A stretch of DNA of 64,000 bases from Branchiostoma floridae (Eukaryota > Chordata > Leptocardii > Amphioxiformes > Branchiostomatidae). The position numbers and the translations under genes are program-made. The stretch's first letter is position 1. Each line of letters opens with the position of its first letter. The notes under the pieces are model-generated. The model saw only the letters and a list, made by a program, of their open reading frames with translations. It did not search any database and was not told where the DNA came from. This document shows, piece by piece, positions 32,001 through 43,053 of the stretch. The DNA lies in NCBI RefSeq assembly GCF_000003815.2, contig NC_049987.1:16376283-16440282 (forward strand). Reading direction: 5' to 3'.

Positions 32001-35000
32001 ATATCGATGTCGCTACATCCTTCAAAATTATAAGGTAGTCTGGCAACATTTTGGAAAAACTACGCGTGCCCGCGGCGGTCGTTGGAAACAGGACGCGTGC
32101 CGCGGTAAAGAGTTTAATCCGATTGTGTCGGGTCGCGGTCGCAAGTTTGAGTTTTATCCGATTGTATAAAACTCATGTAAACACATTTTTTTTAATCCGA
32201 TAGAAAATTTCAATCGGATTCCTTGTTTAACTCACTTGCAATTTTTTCTTTTTTTGTTGACAGGGATCCCATTGACGCAGCTCAGAGGAACGACACTTGA
32301 CACACTTCTTGGTCCTAATAACTTGCCAAGTTGCATTCCTTATAAACGGAATAGTCACTCGTTTACACTTGTCACCATTGTTATCTATACCAAAGTATTT
32401 CATTTTATACATGTTTATTATATTCTCTGTATGTTTCATGTTGCAATTAGCCCTCGGGCAAGAACTTGCAAATAAACTTCTAATTATAAACATATGGGAA
32501 TAATTAGTGTATGAAACCTTTTCATGAACTCACTGCGTATAACTCCGATGACTGATCCGGCTTTTTTTCTCCACAGGGACCAGTGCCCACCACGGATTTC
32601 CGCCTAACGGGGGGCAAACCTGGATGTACGACTGAAGACTTGGGCGTGAAGGGGGGTAGTTCAGGAACTACCTACCCAACATGGCTGGAACTCATCAATG
32701 GGGATACTTATAAGGTAGGGGGCAACGGAGAAAGCACCGAATGAGCGAAGCGTAGTGGTTCATCATTCCTACAAGTGTGAATTATTTGTCGGTTATCAAC
32801 GCACGTCTCACGTCTTTTTGATTTAGAACTGGAGGTTTGTGAATAGTCCACATAGCCTGGTGTGTTTTTCCCTAACAAATACAACTGTGGTAACCAGAAT
32901 AACTTGAAGGCTTTCATATCACTATCATAACTTTGCTGTTTTAATTGCAGATCATCTTTGATATTCCTGAAAACATCAACGACGACATTACGAAGAACAC
33001 AGAGGCCTTTCTGGTTCATGCCAGGGGAAAGTAAGAACCTAAACATTCCCTATACAGAGCTCATCAACAATGTACATACTAATCTACGGGTGGATACCGG
33101 TACGATGTACCAGTACATCATTTTTCTTGTTGGAAAGGTACGAAAAAAAACAGCCCTCAAAATAAATAGACCGGTTTTGGACCAAGTAGGAAATGAATAG
33201 ATTATATTGGCAGGGGTTTACAAGTTTTGGCGCTTACAGATTCAGAAAAAATTAAAAGAGGCAAGTAGAGTAGAGTTTAAAGCCAAATCGACCAAGTTTC
33301 TACAGTCAAACTTATAGAGTGTGGATTTTAAAACGCCAATAGCAGTCGAATACTCCGCCAAATATATTCTTTTTTAGAAACTTGGACTATTGTTTTGAGT
33401 ATCAACCATTCACAAGTTTTCACGATTAGGTCGGTCCAGGTTCAGGTCCGGACCTGGACCTGGTCCTCTGGACCTGAAATGTACCTGTAACTGAATTTTC
33501 TGTACCGGTATCTTTACCCTAAACTTATCTGATACCTTTATGGTGAATTGCTAAACTATTTGATTTTCAAATAGTTATTGGTGCAACAACCCACAAAACT
33601 GATTTTTTTCAACAGATGGAATTGTCACATTGCCGGAGCACCAATGCACATGTACAACAGCCGTAACAATGGCGGTAGTGGCGATACCAACAACAAGAAG
33701 GTAAGTCCAGCCAGACAACGTGTTCATTATCTAACTGACAACACGTTCAGGAATTTAAAGGTTGCTGGCCACGGTAACGTGCACTATAAATTGCGTGACC
33801 AGTGTCATCTTTGTTTTCCTCTATGTGACCCCAATAGAACAAGCCATGACCTATTTCATGGACCAATGTTAGGGCTATACTGGATGTTTTGTGACTATCA
33901 AACCCACGTGTAGTACGACGATACCTTGTATAATTTTGACTCTGAGCTGCGTAATGCTCTATTTAGAGTTATTTACAATGGTGGAGGATGTAACGTTACA
34001 TGTACATTTGTCAGGAAAATGTTTTTAACAAACTTATATTTACAAACACAGGTCTCATTTACATTTGTCAGAACATGTGTTGAACAAACTTCTATTTACA
34101 AACACAGGTCTCCTGCTTTGGTTTTGTGATGACATACGATGAAGCATCCGGAACGTTTGATGTCACGCCTCAAGACCAAGAAGCATCCAAACAGGTACTT
34201 CACCAATTTCACTGTTTATAGGTATTCATTGGTTTAGTCATTCGTGTACTTTTTTACTCGTTTACACGAGTATCTTACAAGTGATAATGTTTACTGAAAG
34301 CACAGTGTCAGATGAACTGTAATTTTCGAAAGAAAAATGTACTTAATCAAATACCAAACTGTCCAGCAAAAGTCTTTGTCAAGAAATGATCAATGCAACA
34401 ATGCTTCTGCGATGCCATGAAAGATAACACGTGATTCTATGAGCAGTGGATCATAAGTTGCAGAAAGTTTATGGCTCCCCCCCCCGTCTCTGATAAAGAA
34501 TGACCACATCTAAAAAAATGGCTTCTTTTGCTTTTGCTAAAATGTTAGATAAAAGTTTTCATAAACTCTCTTTCATAAAGATTATTTTGTTCTCGCAAGT
34601 TGAGGCCAGTTTTGTAGAAAACTTACATGCAGTTTAATTTTTCTTCATAACGATTTCTACTAGAGACTGATGCATGAACATTCAAGCCAGCAATATTAAC
34701 TGTACCGCACCATTCTTATTGTCTTTCCGTATACTACGCAAAGTTCTGGTTGGATGAAATCCTCTGATTTGCTAAAATTTGATTGTGCTGCCCTTGTCTT
34801 CACAGGTTTTGGGAAACTTGCCACGCAACTACGCAAACTTGGATGTTGCCAGAGCTGAGTATGTCAGCCCGTTAGAGCACTCCAAGGCGAAGGGGTAAGT
34901 TTATTAGCCTGGAAATTATCCTATCGTAACCCAGGTTCGCTCCTACGATCACTTCTCACACTGCGTAAACAGCAAGCGTGGCAATACCAAATTTTGTTAG

Positions 35001-38000
35001 GCGTTAAATGTTGTTATTGTTCAAGCAATTCTTTTCTTTTGCCAATGGCAAAGAAAGAAAGATACTACATGTATATAGGCATTTGTCAGTCTTGCAAAAC
35101 TATGATAGTGCATATTCTACACAATGTACTTATTGTTTGTTTTTACGCTTTACACTTTATACTTTATACTCAGTTCTGGTGTGATTCTCTACCTTTCTTC
35201 CCCTTTTTCGGAACACTGAAATAATGAAGTCATTGTTGATGGTTCATTCAGAATGTGTTTTCCTATGAAGCCTAATAAGCAATGCTGTTCTGTTGTTTCT
35301 ACCAGCCGTTCTTTAGCCAGTATACTCGTGGCGCCCTGCACGGTGAAGTGGTCCAACTCTTACCAAATCAAGCCCGCGGAGGAGGGAGGAAGGTGTCTGT
35401 ACTTCGTTGCGGCGTCGTCAGGCGACATATTTGTGGTGTTCTCCGCCATCCCGAGGGATAAAAGCACCTGGTACCATCTCCAGATCAGTTACCAGGGTGT
35501 TGCGCTCTACAAGGTAACGCCAATATTTTCTAAAAGCGTTTCAATCACCAACGATGCAATACTATTATCTCCATGAAAAATGGAGATATAGTTACGGGTT
35601 TAGTTTGTGTGTGTGTCTTTGTGTGTGTTTGCATTTCCGGATCCGGATTTTTGTACTCAGGATAACTCAAGAAACTCAAGTGGATTACGATGATACTTTT
35701 TAAAATATCATCGTAGGTACTGGACAGACACAGGTCACTGTTGGGCCCCCCAGTTTGTGACCTTGGTGCTGTAGCACAACTTCTGTTTTTAGTATCTTTC
35801 GGCCTGAACATACTATGGCCTTGTTGGTACAGGAGTCAGATTGTGCTTTCTTAACCACCTTGATGTCACAAGTACTCATCAATTATATTTCACCAACCTT
35901 TGTGTAACATGTCGAACATCCATATCGTGTTTATTGTGCCATTCTTAGGGAATGAAGCTGGTGAAATACGAGGGAGCGAAGAGTGCCCGAAGTCTGGGTG
36001 ACTCCAAACTGTTCCAGCCGTACTTCATTTGCCTGGAGGAAGACAGGGCAAACCAGCGAACCTCCATCAGATATGGCATCGGCTCTGACACTTCCGTAAA
36101 TGACATGTTTAGACTTACCTATCTGCATGGTTATATATGCATATCTATGTAGATTCTGGTGTAGTACTCGTATACCGAGCTACTGTTTATGAATACATTA
36201 AACGATTATTTTAACATTTTCTGCCAACAGGAGAAAGGACTGATCTACATGGTCTACAATGATGCCGGACCACCATTGGGCATCCGTTTCTACTCCTTTG
36301 GCAGCGGGGAAAAGGACGTAGAGATCATGGACGCCCGAATCATCGAGGGAGAGGCACAGGGAGAAATGGAATGTACGGGAGGAACTATCATGAAGGATGG
36401 GAAGTGTGTGGAAGACTGTCACCCAGAGTGTGACGGTGAGCTTTTCCTGGAGTTATGTATATTCATGGTGTTGGAATATTAAAAATATCCTTACTTTGTG
36501 GACAGTGAGAAGCGGTTACTACATCCTTGTATGTATCAGGCAAAAACTGTGACGTACCGGTCTGCCAACCATGCTTCTTTCTCGCTGCCTATATTATATA
36601 GAAGCTGGTCAGCCGTCGAAAGTCAATCACGTCGCCGCGAATATTCAAGAGGCAACGTGATTGGCTCCTCACTTTCCCTCGAACAACAGGAGGGAATATC
36701 TGATTGGCAGGGTATTTGATTGGCTGACTAGGCCTAACGTCAACCATTCAGAAGGGTGATTTAGGCCGGTACGCCAGGGACGTTGCTTGATACTAATAAT
36801 ACATGCAAGCTTTCGGCCGACCTTGGGTGGATGAGCTTTGATGGGCATTTTCATTTTTCACAAAGATGTGTTTTTACCAAACAGGATGTATCCCCATGTC
36901 CCCTGGATCGAAGCTCGACACGGAATGCCGCAGTTGTAAGCAATTGTCTTTCGACAAGGGCGGTGGAGTTATCCAGTGCGTCGCAGAATGCCCAGCCGGT
37001 ACCGAAGCAGCTGACGATGGTGTGACATGCGTATGTAAGGACCTTGTCTTCCACAACGATGACGGAAGTGTCCAATGCGTCACGGCATGCGGACTCGGTT
37101 TCGCACTGGCCTCCGATGGCAAGACTTGCGTTGGTAAGTTCGCCATCTGCCCTTGTACAAGTAAAGTTCCCTACCGAAGATTAATAGTCAATATATTTGT
37201 CCTTTAGACAATAGCTGGTTGCATTTACTAAATACTTGATAAAGAAACCATTTTCACACAGCAATTGCTTAATTTTATAGATTCAAAAATTATATAACTG
37301 AGATCTGAAATCATAACAATAACGAGTTTCAAATTATAATATAGCTGAGATCTCAAACCATAACAATAATAAACTTAGATTCAAAAGATAATATAACTGA
37401 GATCTCAAACCATAGCAATGATGAACTCTCTTCCCCAGATGCTTATCCGGTTTGCCTTTTTTAAGGCTACATAATATTCTACTTTATCAAAGAAAATAAC
37501 GTAGCGAAGAAATGAGTCAAAGTTTAAGGTACTGGATTTTATACTTCTGTATATGTAAATGTTGGCTAGTAAAATTGTAAGGTTTTCAATCGGGGGAGTT
37601 CCTAAGTGCAGATTTCCAAAAATGATATTGAATCCATTCAATTTTAAATTTAGGGTTGTTTTAGTGTGATAGTTTTTAATTTTGTCCCAAAAGGGAGTTA
37701 AATGTGGACATTCCCAAAAAACATACAGGTAAGTTTCTTCTTCCTCATGGCAGAATGAGCATAATGGGGTTTCAATACATTTCCAAATATATAATAACTT
37801 ATTTGTAGGTAAGAACTTGTGCAAAATTTCATACTGGATAAATATAGTTGATGAGTCAATTGTACAGAATGTTATGGAGGAATAAACTTGTTTCCAGGGG
37901 ATAGGGATGTCAAAGAGATACAGCCATTTCAGTTGCACATTGTGTGAGATATCGACCAAATTATAGTATAATAAGAAAAACGTTAACTGATACATGTTCT

Positions 38001-40495
38001 TATTAACCTTCACCTGTTTTAACCAGCAGCTATTTCTCTGTAGAGGTTTACAAACGCTATCAATAACATTGCCACATAACATGGATTTTCATTTTTGGGG
38101 TATGGCAGAAATTAATTGTTTATATCTAAAACAATCACAAATAGCACCATATTTTTTTTTCAAAATTCAAAGTAAGGACAGAAATACAAGAAAAACTTTC
38201 TAAATCTTTGAGGAGGGCAAAGAAAGATGCTAGAGTAGGAGTGAAGGGTAAGTCAGTATCATCTGCGAACTGAGGAATTTTAGTACTCTTTCCAAAAATT
38301 GACAGGCCGGTCAAATCTTCATTACCACGGACCTTAATAGCTAACATTTCTACTGCAATTATGAACAGGTAGGGGCTGAGGGGACAGCCTTGTCTAACTC
38401 CACGATGTAAACAGAAAGGTTGAGATATATATCCATTGTTTAAAACAGAACTTGTAATTTCATTATATAAGACTTTCACCCAAGCTGAAAATTCAGGTCC
38501 GAAGTTTAAAAAGTTTAATGATTTTATAATAAAGTCCCATATTATAGAATCGAATGCTTTTTATAGTCCGAAATAAAGATAAGTCCTGTTTTAGTTTTTT
38601 GTTCTTTTTCATAATGGTCAATCAAACCGAGTATACGTCTGATGCTCTCACCAATAAATCTGCCCTGAATGAATCGACTTTGGTCTTTATCAATAATGTG
38701 TGGTATGACAGATATGGCAGACATTTAGAAAGTATTCTGGTATCGCAGCACAGCAAATTTAGTGGTCTCCAGTTATCTAGTAATGTAGGGTCTTTATCTT
38801 GACCATTTCCCCCCTGCTTGAATGATAAAGAAATAGCACCGTGACTTTGGGTATTTGTCAAAAAACCTTAGGTCAATGAAAAATTAAAACATTGTAACAT
38901 CGGAGCTTTAAATACTGAAAAAAGCTGTTTATACACTTCCACAGGAATCCCATCCAACCCGGGCGATTTCCACTTGAAAAAGAGTTGATAGCATTTAGCG
39001 ATTCATCTTCTGTGATAAGGCCCTCTCAAGTTTCCCTTTGGTCTTCCGACAATAATCTTTGGGGAAAAGTCTTGACAATTTTCAGGTGTTCGGGGTACCT
39101 TGGGATTGGGGGCGGTTTTTATGAAAAGACCTGTCTTCTTATAAATATGTGTTGAACTTCCAATACGCCCTCCCCCTTGGAAAATCTGCAGTGACAAATG
39201 ATAAAGAAATTAATCTGTGATCGGAACTAAAACTTTCTGCGATTATACATTTATTAATTCTATTTATCAAAGGAAAACTTACTAAAAAGTAATCTATCCT
39301 ACTAGCTTGGAGTCTACGACGCTGTTCACGTATATTTACTAAATCCTTTTATTTTACAGTGGCTAGTAAGTGGAGAATTGACACAAAGTGTGGAAGGAAT
39401 GCTCCAGCCCCAGGAGCGAACCCCGGATGGTGTGATCCTAATTCAAATCGGCCCTGTTGTTCAGAGTACGGATGGTGCGGGGCCACGACAAGTCACTGCA
39501 CTTGCAGTAAATGTGTTGACTATCGCACAAAGGTATGAGTCGATGATAACGGATACTTAAACATGATTCTGTACCTTGAAGCAGCGTAAATGCGTCTACA
39601 GCATCGTAATAAGAGTATACAAACACTGGCATATTGCGTATTCGATGACTTTCAACCGTATCATGCCCTTATACCAAACTACTCTTTCTGTATGGTATTA
39701 AATAACGTTTATTGCAGATTCTTGCCCGTGAGCTAATTGTAGGTAACATGATGGATACAAACAGTGAAATAGCAATATCACAAGTGTAGTAAAGGTATTA
39801 AAAGCTAACTATAGATCCTAGGTTATTGGAAAAACAAACACGGAGGTAGGTTACTAGGATATTCTTTCCTGTTGCTAGCCAAGTCTAAAACATGTTGGAC
39901 CCCTGTGCCCTCGTATTACAACCGAATGACCTGGCATAAAGGTGCCTTGATCATATGCCCTAATATATGCAAAAAGCGCAATAACAGTTTTGGCATACAG
40001 TACAACAAAATGTTTAATTTTGCGATTTTTATGCCATTTTTTAACAAATAAAAGTACATTTTGGCTCCTTTACGCTGGTTTAAAACCAATTGAGCTGAAA
40101 TCTGGCATAGGAGTGCCATCTACATTATGCATAATCAATTTTTGGACTTTGGTGACTATTTCAAAGTCTTTCAGTGAGGTTATTTTTAGACTGGTCTAAT
40201 TCGCAATTTTGCATGGGGTGTGCTGGAAGAGTCCATTGGCATTTTTTAAATCCTCTTTTGGACTTTGGTGATTAAGTCAAAGTCCTATCTTAGCAGGCGT
40301 ATTTTTGGACTTTACATATGGCTATCTAAGGAAGAGTTCATTTCTGCACACGGGGGGGGGGGGATATTGTCAACACAAAATTCGAGTGAAGTTTCTTTTT
40401 TTTATATGCCATTCTATTAGAGCTAGACTAGAGGCCACTGCGGAGGCAAGCCCAGTCACGGACCTACGCCCTGTTGTGCCGACGGCGGTTGGTGA
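17078..40495 (+). CDS. Secreted MACPF protein with FA-like, Cys-rich and hevein-type chitin-binding regions
   Basis: Exons read by hand: 17078-17207, 17810-17926, 18624-18797, 18981-19048, 19410-19507, 19925-20075, 23302-23414, 23820-23967, 24536-24609, 25300-25406, 25551-25789, 26181-26425, 26719-26814, 30299-30392, 32577-32714, 32951-33030, 33616-33700, 34108-34194, 34806-34894, 35306-35513, 35949-36095, 36231-36435, 36885-37133, 39360-39532, 40427-40495. All phases agree, giving about 1,127 residues. The start MKRIVGVGVPLVLILAVSAF is a signal peptide or anchor. Residues 45-245 are charged and acidic; 247-550 form the MACPF domain (signature YGTHF near 400); about 795-950 is FA-like; 965-1047 is Cys-rich; 1048-1105 is hevein-like. 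MACPF proteins are pore-forming or adhesion proteins of immunity and development, and the chitin-binding tail suggests targeting to chitinous surfaces (inference). The 30392-to-32577 junction and the last exon are the least certain parts. Confidence 0.8.
20167..21346. mobile_element. Foldback element B in a MACPF intron: 8-bp duplication, 10-bp iterons
   Basis: The ends are CGGTCTCACTAAATACCG at 20167 and, in reverse complement, GGGTCTCACTAAATACCG at 21346. They are flanked by direct GCTGGAAG at 20159-20166 and 21347-21354. Iterons of CAACCGAAAA run inward: about 8 copies on the left (20185-20290) and over 15 on the right (21124-21333), broken by CACTAAATA spacers. The interior of about 0.8 kb has no recognised gene. 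The architecture parallels foldback element A. Confidence 0.8.
22046..23092. repeat. Cluster of a dispersed repeat with GACAAAAA-GCCCCTGC motif and hairpin tail
   Basis: Two direct copies share TTATCCTCTT, GACAAAAA-GCCCCTGC and CAAA-T-A (22085-22130 and 22728-22770). A third part carries CTTGAATTATCTTGTTTACA, ACACAGACAGACA runs and an end hairpin CCTCCATGACATTTCATGGAGG near 23066-23087. Related tails occur reversed at 35571-35690 and at 49640-49775. Probably a non-autonomous element family; class unresolved. Confidence 0.5.
23540..23730. repeat. Dispersed repeat, partner at 52765-52915
   Basis: Shares AAGCAGATC-TACG-TAGCATAAGGTGCC-type sequence and TACTCCTTAGCCAGTTTTGA / ACTATCTTA with the intronic segment at 52765-52915. 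A (CA)n run precedes it at 23492-23516. Class unknown. Confidence 0.4.
24930..25185. repeat. Small inverted-repeat element (MITE-like)
   Basis: CAACTGGATATGATTTTGG near 24936 and GACCGTTTCCAAAATATCCA near 25155 are inverted copies that extend through CGGTCAGAC. A partial copy lies at 24430-24495, and a tight hairpin of the same sequence is at 49506-49555. Non-coding. Confidence 0.5.
27074..30285. mobile_element. ~3.2 kb foldback element with 152-bp tandem repeats in a MACPF intron
   Basis: The outer arms (27174-27500 and 29895-30285) are inverted copies dominated by ATTTCGTGATGT, GCATTTCGCCG and CCGTGTC motifs. Inside lie head-to-tail 152-base units in one orientation on the left (about 3-4, to 28270) and in the opposite orientation on the right (about 9, 28450-29880), meeting at an N gap (28271-28364). 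Each unit is rich in TGTAG/CTACA pairs such as TGTAGAAATTCTACA and carries GGTCCGCTTCCTGTGTCCCT. No transposase was seen; short frames of about 64 codons recur each unit and are artefacts. The left end is in a gap, so no target duplication could be read. The right edge lies about 15 bases before the exon acceptor at 30298. Confidence 0.8.
30861..30917 (+). other. Possible alternative terminal exon of the MACPF gene
   Basis: After acceptor TATTCCAG the frame, in phase with exon 30299-30392, reads NIFNSGDRAKCYIGCSLT and stops at TAG 30915-30917. No good donor precedes the stop. If used, it would give a shorter protein ending just after the MACPF domain and lacking the FA-like and chitin-binding parts. 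Confidence 0.35.
31096..32238. mobile_element. AATCCGATT-rich DNA transposon with 28-bp inverted ends
   Basis: GCAAGTGAGTTAAAC plus AGGAATCCGATT at 31096 is mirrored ending at 32238 with one mismatch in 28. AATCCGATT or its complement recurs at least eight times inside, together with ATGTGAACAC-type motifs. An open frame at 31185-31763 showed no recognised transposase motif. The flanks are A/T runs, so the target duplication is ambiguous. It lies between the MACPF part and the FA-like part of the host gene. Confidence 0.65.
35306..36435 (+). other. Farnesoic-acid-methyltransferase-like (FA) domain exons
   Basis: Three exons encode GGRCLYFVAASSGDIFVVFS, then WYHLQISYQGVALYKGMK, SIRYGIGSD and GIRFYSFGSG. 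The alternation 'effects on ligand - hLxISY/IVIGG - W/F-I-x-x-x-x-G-x-I-x-x-G - GhxxxS' resembles the FA domain found in invertebrate surface proteins and lectin-like modules. The match is from memory and weaker than the MACPF call; the exons just upstream (32577-34894) were not recognised. Confidence 0.5.
37284..37430. repeat. Three ~52-bp AT-rich tandem copies
   Basis: ATAACTGAGATCTGAAATCA, ATAGCTGAGATCTCAAACCA and ATAACTGAGATCTCAAACCA recur with AACAATAA spacers, next to the 3' end of the minus-strand LINE fragment. They may be that element's variable tail. Confidence 0.6.
37405..39328 (-). pseudogene. 5'-truncated LINE (L1/Tx1-like) fragment in a MACPF-gene intron
   Basis: Read on the minus strand from 39328: the endonuclease end RIDYFLVSFPLINRI and SDHRLISLSF, then reverse transcriptase blocks LLDNWRPLNLLCCDTRILSK, QSRFIQGRFIGESIRRILGL, GVRQGCPLSPYLF and QFADDT. 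A C-terminal zinc-knuckle segment follows with CSFCHEEEE and WECPHLTPFWDKI. The frame is broken several times (for example near 38560 and 38100). The set is typical of the L1/Tx1 group. Its truncated 5' edge lies only about 30 bases before the acceptor of the chitin-binding exon. Confidence 0.82.
39360..39532 (+). other. Hevein-like (type 1) chitin-binding exon
   Basis: A single exon encodes WRIDTKCGRNAPAPGANPGW, followed by CDPNSNRPCCSEYGWCGATT and SHCTCSKCVDYR. The spacing CG...C-x(n)-PCCSEYGWCG...HCxC, with the Ser-aromatic-Gly-Trp cluster, is the chitin-contacting core of hevein-type modules. The final exon (40427-40495) adds GHCGGKPSHGPTPCC and ends DGGW-stop, a partial echo of the same motif. 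Confidence 0.8.
40130..40380. repeat. ~130-bp tandem repeat, partner of 54353-54845 (opposite orientation)
   Basis: TTTTGGACTTTGGTGA, TTTTAGACTGGTCTAATTCG and GTGCTGGAAGAGTCCATT recur here and, reverse complemented, four times at 54353-54845. A poly-G run sits at 40352-40363. The segment lies in the last intron of the MACPF gene. Confidence 0.6.
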
Positions 40496-40838
40496 ACAAC
40501 ACGGCGGGTCACTTCATCTGCTGAAAGGACTACAGAAAGTCATAAATCATCGAATTTCTCTCGTTGAATTGTCATCATTTACGTATATCAAGCAATAACC
40601 GTTATGTATCGGCCTGCAATCTGTCCTTGCATTTGTCAGCCATCAGCCAATCAGTTACCAACCTATCTATTTTATGTTAATACTGGTGTCTAGAATGCTA
40701 GCGCTGTCGTTCGATGATTATCAGGGCTTTTAATAAACGGGTTTGATTATGAATTAGAGATTGTTTACATTTATGGTGATTCGTAGCTTATAATCGTAGC
40801 TTTGTTCTTATTTGTTAAGTTATAATGTGTTTGATATA

Positions 40839-41034
40839 CAAGGGACAGTCAGAAAGTAATGCCATATTAGGTGCATTTTTAATAAAATGTGTTGAAATTT
40901 GGCACACATGTAAAAGAACATATCTCCTTGTTTATTGAGACTGTTAATTTCATCAATTTGTTGTCCAATTTCTACTGGCGAATGAGTTGATTTCAAGATG
41001 AAGGAAGACACCCTTACTTTCTGACTTACCTTCG
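40839..41034. mobile_element. 196-bp mariner-type MITE
   Basis: The ends GACAGTCAGAAAGTAA and, reversed, GTAAGTCAGAAAGTAA are inverted copies, flanked by TA at 40837-40838 and 41035-41036. The size, TA duplication and CAGAAAGTA end are typical of mariner-derived MITEs. Confidence 0.65.
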
Positions 41035-41036
41035 TA

Positions 41037-41643
41037 TCATGTAATGATAATATGATGTTAATAATGGGTATGGATGCGTATGCTTGCCAGATTTGGTCTA
41101 CACCAATGAAAGGTTTATAGATTGTAAGGTTTGTATAGCCTCTACCAGGCTCCGTGGTAAAAATATAATAAATATTTATTAAATATGTAAAATGACCCTA
41201 AAAATATAATAAATATTTTCACCCTGTAACATTATATAACAACTAGTTCTGTCGCCTAACACGTTTGTCCGTTTTGTATTGTTGACACTAGGTGTATTTT
41301 CGGCGGTGACGTTTTATGAATTTTTCGTGTTATATTTCTGATATTTTTATCCACAATAAAGTACAATGAATGTTGACCTGAACTATTTGTAGGTTTCGTA
41401 CATTTTACGTGGCAGAGAATGACTGCTTGATTTTGATGATGTATGTAGCGAGTTTCACTTCCTCATTTCTGACTTGCAATTGACCTAAAGTTACCTTAGA
41501 ACAATCGTACCTTGCGTGTTATAGGTTGCATTGAGACACGTATTTGTAAATTACTAATCTGTAAAAGGTAATCTATATTTTATCAGCAGATGTTTATTTG
41601 AGAGACAGACAGAGAGAGACAGAAAGAAATACAAAAACATAAA

Positions 41644-41681
<38 letters not shown>

Positions 41682-42815
41682 CGCGTCAGGGCAAATTACA
41701 TTGTATGTTACGACCACCCAAGGACAAGTGCATGTGAAAGAGATACAGATTTACTCTCAAATCAATGACTAAACAAAGCACCGTTTCAAATGTGGAAATA
41801 GAATCATTATGATATCAGTTGAGTGGACGATCTCGAAGTCACGAACTGCATGACGGTTGTGTCGATACAAAGATGGCGACCATGCAGAGGTGGGCGAGAA
41901 GACTACGAAGATCCTTCTTTGTAGTTAGTTTCACCGAGTTTCATGTAAGTACAAGAGTACAGACATAAGATCTGGCACATTCACATTGTATGTATTACGT
42001 TCATATATGACATTGTGACGTTTACTGTTAGCCTATATACAAGCTACATGTCTACTACATTTACTAACTACCAGCGAATTGGGGAGGGGGGCTTCGTATG
42101 GGAAGCTATATCAGATTCATCTCTTCTTCTTCTAACATATTTCTTTTCAAGTCTGTATCTAAAGTAATAATGATAAAAATCAACACAGTGTCCGAGCTTT
42201 TAGATGAGTTTCCCGTCTTCAAAGTTGCCTCTGTCACTGAGATAATACAAATGTAGCAAACAATAAGATTATCTCCGGCTGTATATAATATTGTACCCAT
42301 TTCGATTGGTAAAATGTTCCCATGTTTGGACTAGTCTTCTGTAAGTCTTATTACAATCCACGGAAGTTTAAACGACTTAAGAAAATAACAACGCTTACGC
42401 TTGGTGTCTTGCGTTGCGAATCGTCTAGACTGTGATGTCCATGCGTCCGCCATGTTGTATCCGCGCCGGTATCCAAGCAGATGTTTGCAGGGACGTTGAA
42501 TGGAACCTCCTTGGTATTTATTACAGTTCCAGGGTTCAGCGCATTTTATTGTATTTGTGATGTGTTTTTTTTAAACAAACTGTTAAGAATAGAGTTAAAA
42601 AATTGTTAATTTTTTTTAAAGTACTAAATGTAGAAACAGAAGCAAAATACTAACAATGATCCGGGTGCTAGCATCTGCTTGGAGATCAGCAAAGTCAGCC
42701 GTCCCGTCATGCAGCACGCTGCTGACATAACTTTGGTTCAGTTTGATGAAAGAAGTCGTAATAACCAAGTGGCATTTTATGAATTAAGTAGCAACATTAC
42801 ACAATCAATATCTTT
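41037..42815. other. Intergenic stretch without recognised genes
   Basis: Contains a (GA)n run at 41648-41679 and otherwise AT-rich unique-looking sequence. A motif GGTATCCAAGCAGATGTTTG at about 42471 resembles the start of the dispersed repeat at 23540. No exon was recognised. Confidence 0.5.
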
Positions 42816-43053
42816 GTGAGTGAGTGAGTGAGTGAGTGAGTGAGTGAGTGAGTGAGTCAATGAGTGATTGAGTGTGTGAGTGAGTGATTGAGTGGGTGAG
42901 TGAGTGTGTGTGAGTGTGAGTGAGTGAGTGAGTGAGTGAGTCAATGAGTGATTGAGTGTGTGAGTGAGTGATTGAGTGGGTGAGTGAGTGAGTGTGTGTG
43001 AGTGTGAGTGAGTGAGTGAGTGAGTGAGTGAGTGAGTGAGTGAGTGAGTGAGT
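42816..43053. repeat. (TGAG)n microsatellite with a higher-order duplication
   Basis: Tetranucleotide TGAG repeats broken by TCAATGAGTGATTGAGTG; the interrupted pattern occurs twice about 105 bases apart. Open frames across it are repeat artefacts. Confidence 0.9.

Noticed and set aside
32271-32320. Extra MACPF-gene exon beginning GGATCCCATTGACG
   Set aside because: A good acceptor (TTGACAG) precedes it, but every usable phase meets a stop within about 15 codons and no convincing donor is present.
40305-40598. Longer 97-codon frame over the last MACPF-gene exon
   Set aside because: It is not in phase with exon 39360-39532; the alternative frame from 40427 keeps phase, contains a Cys pattern like the preceding module and ends at 40495.
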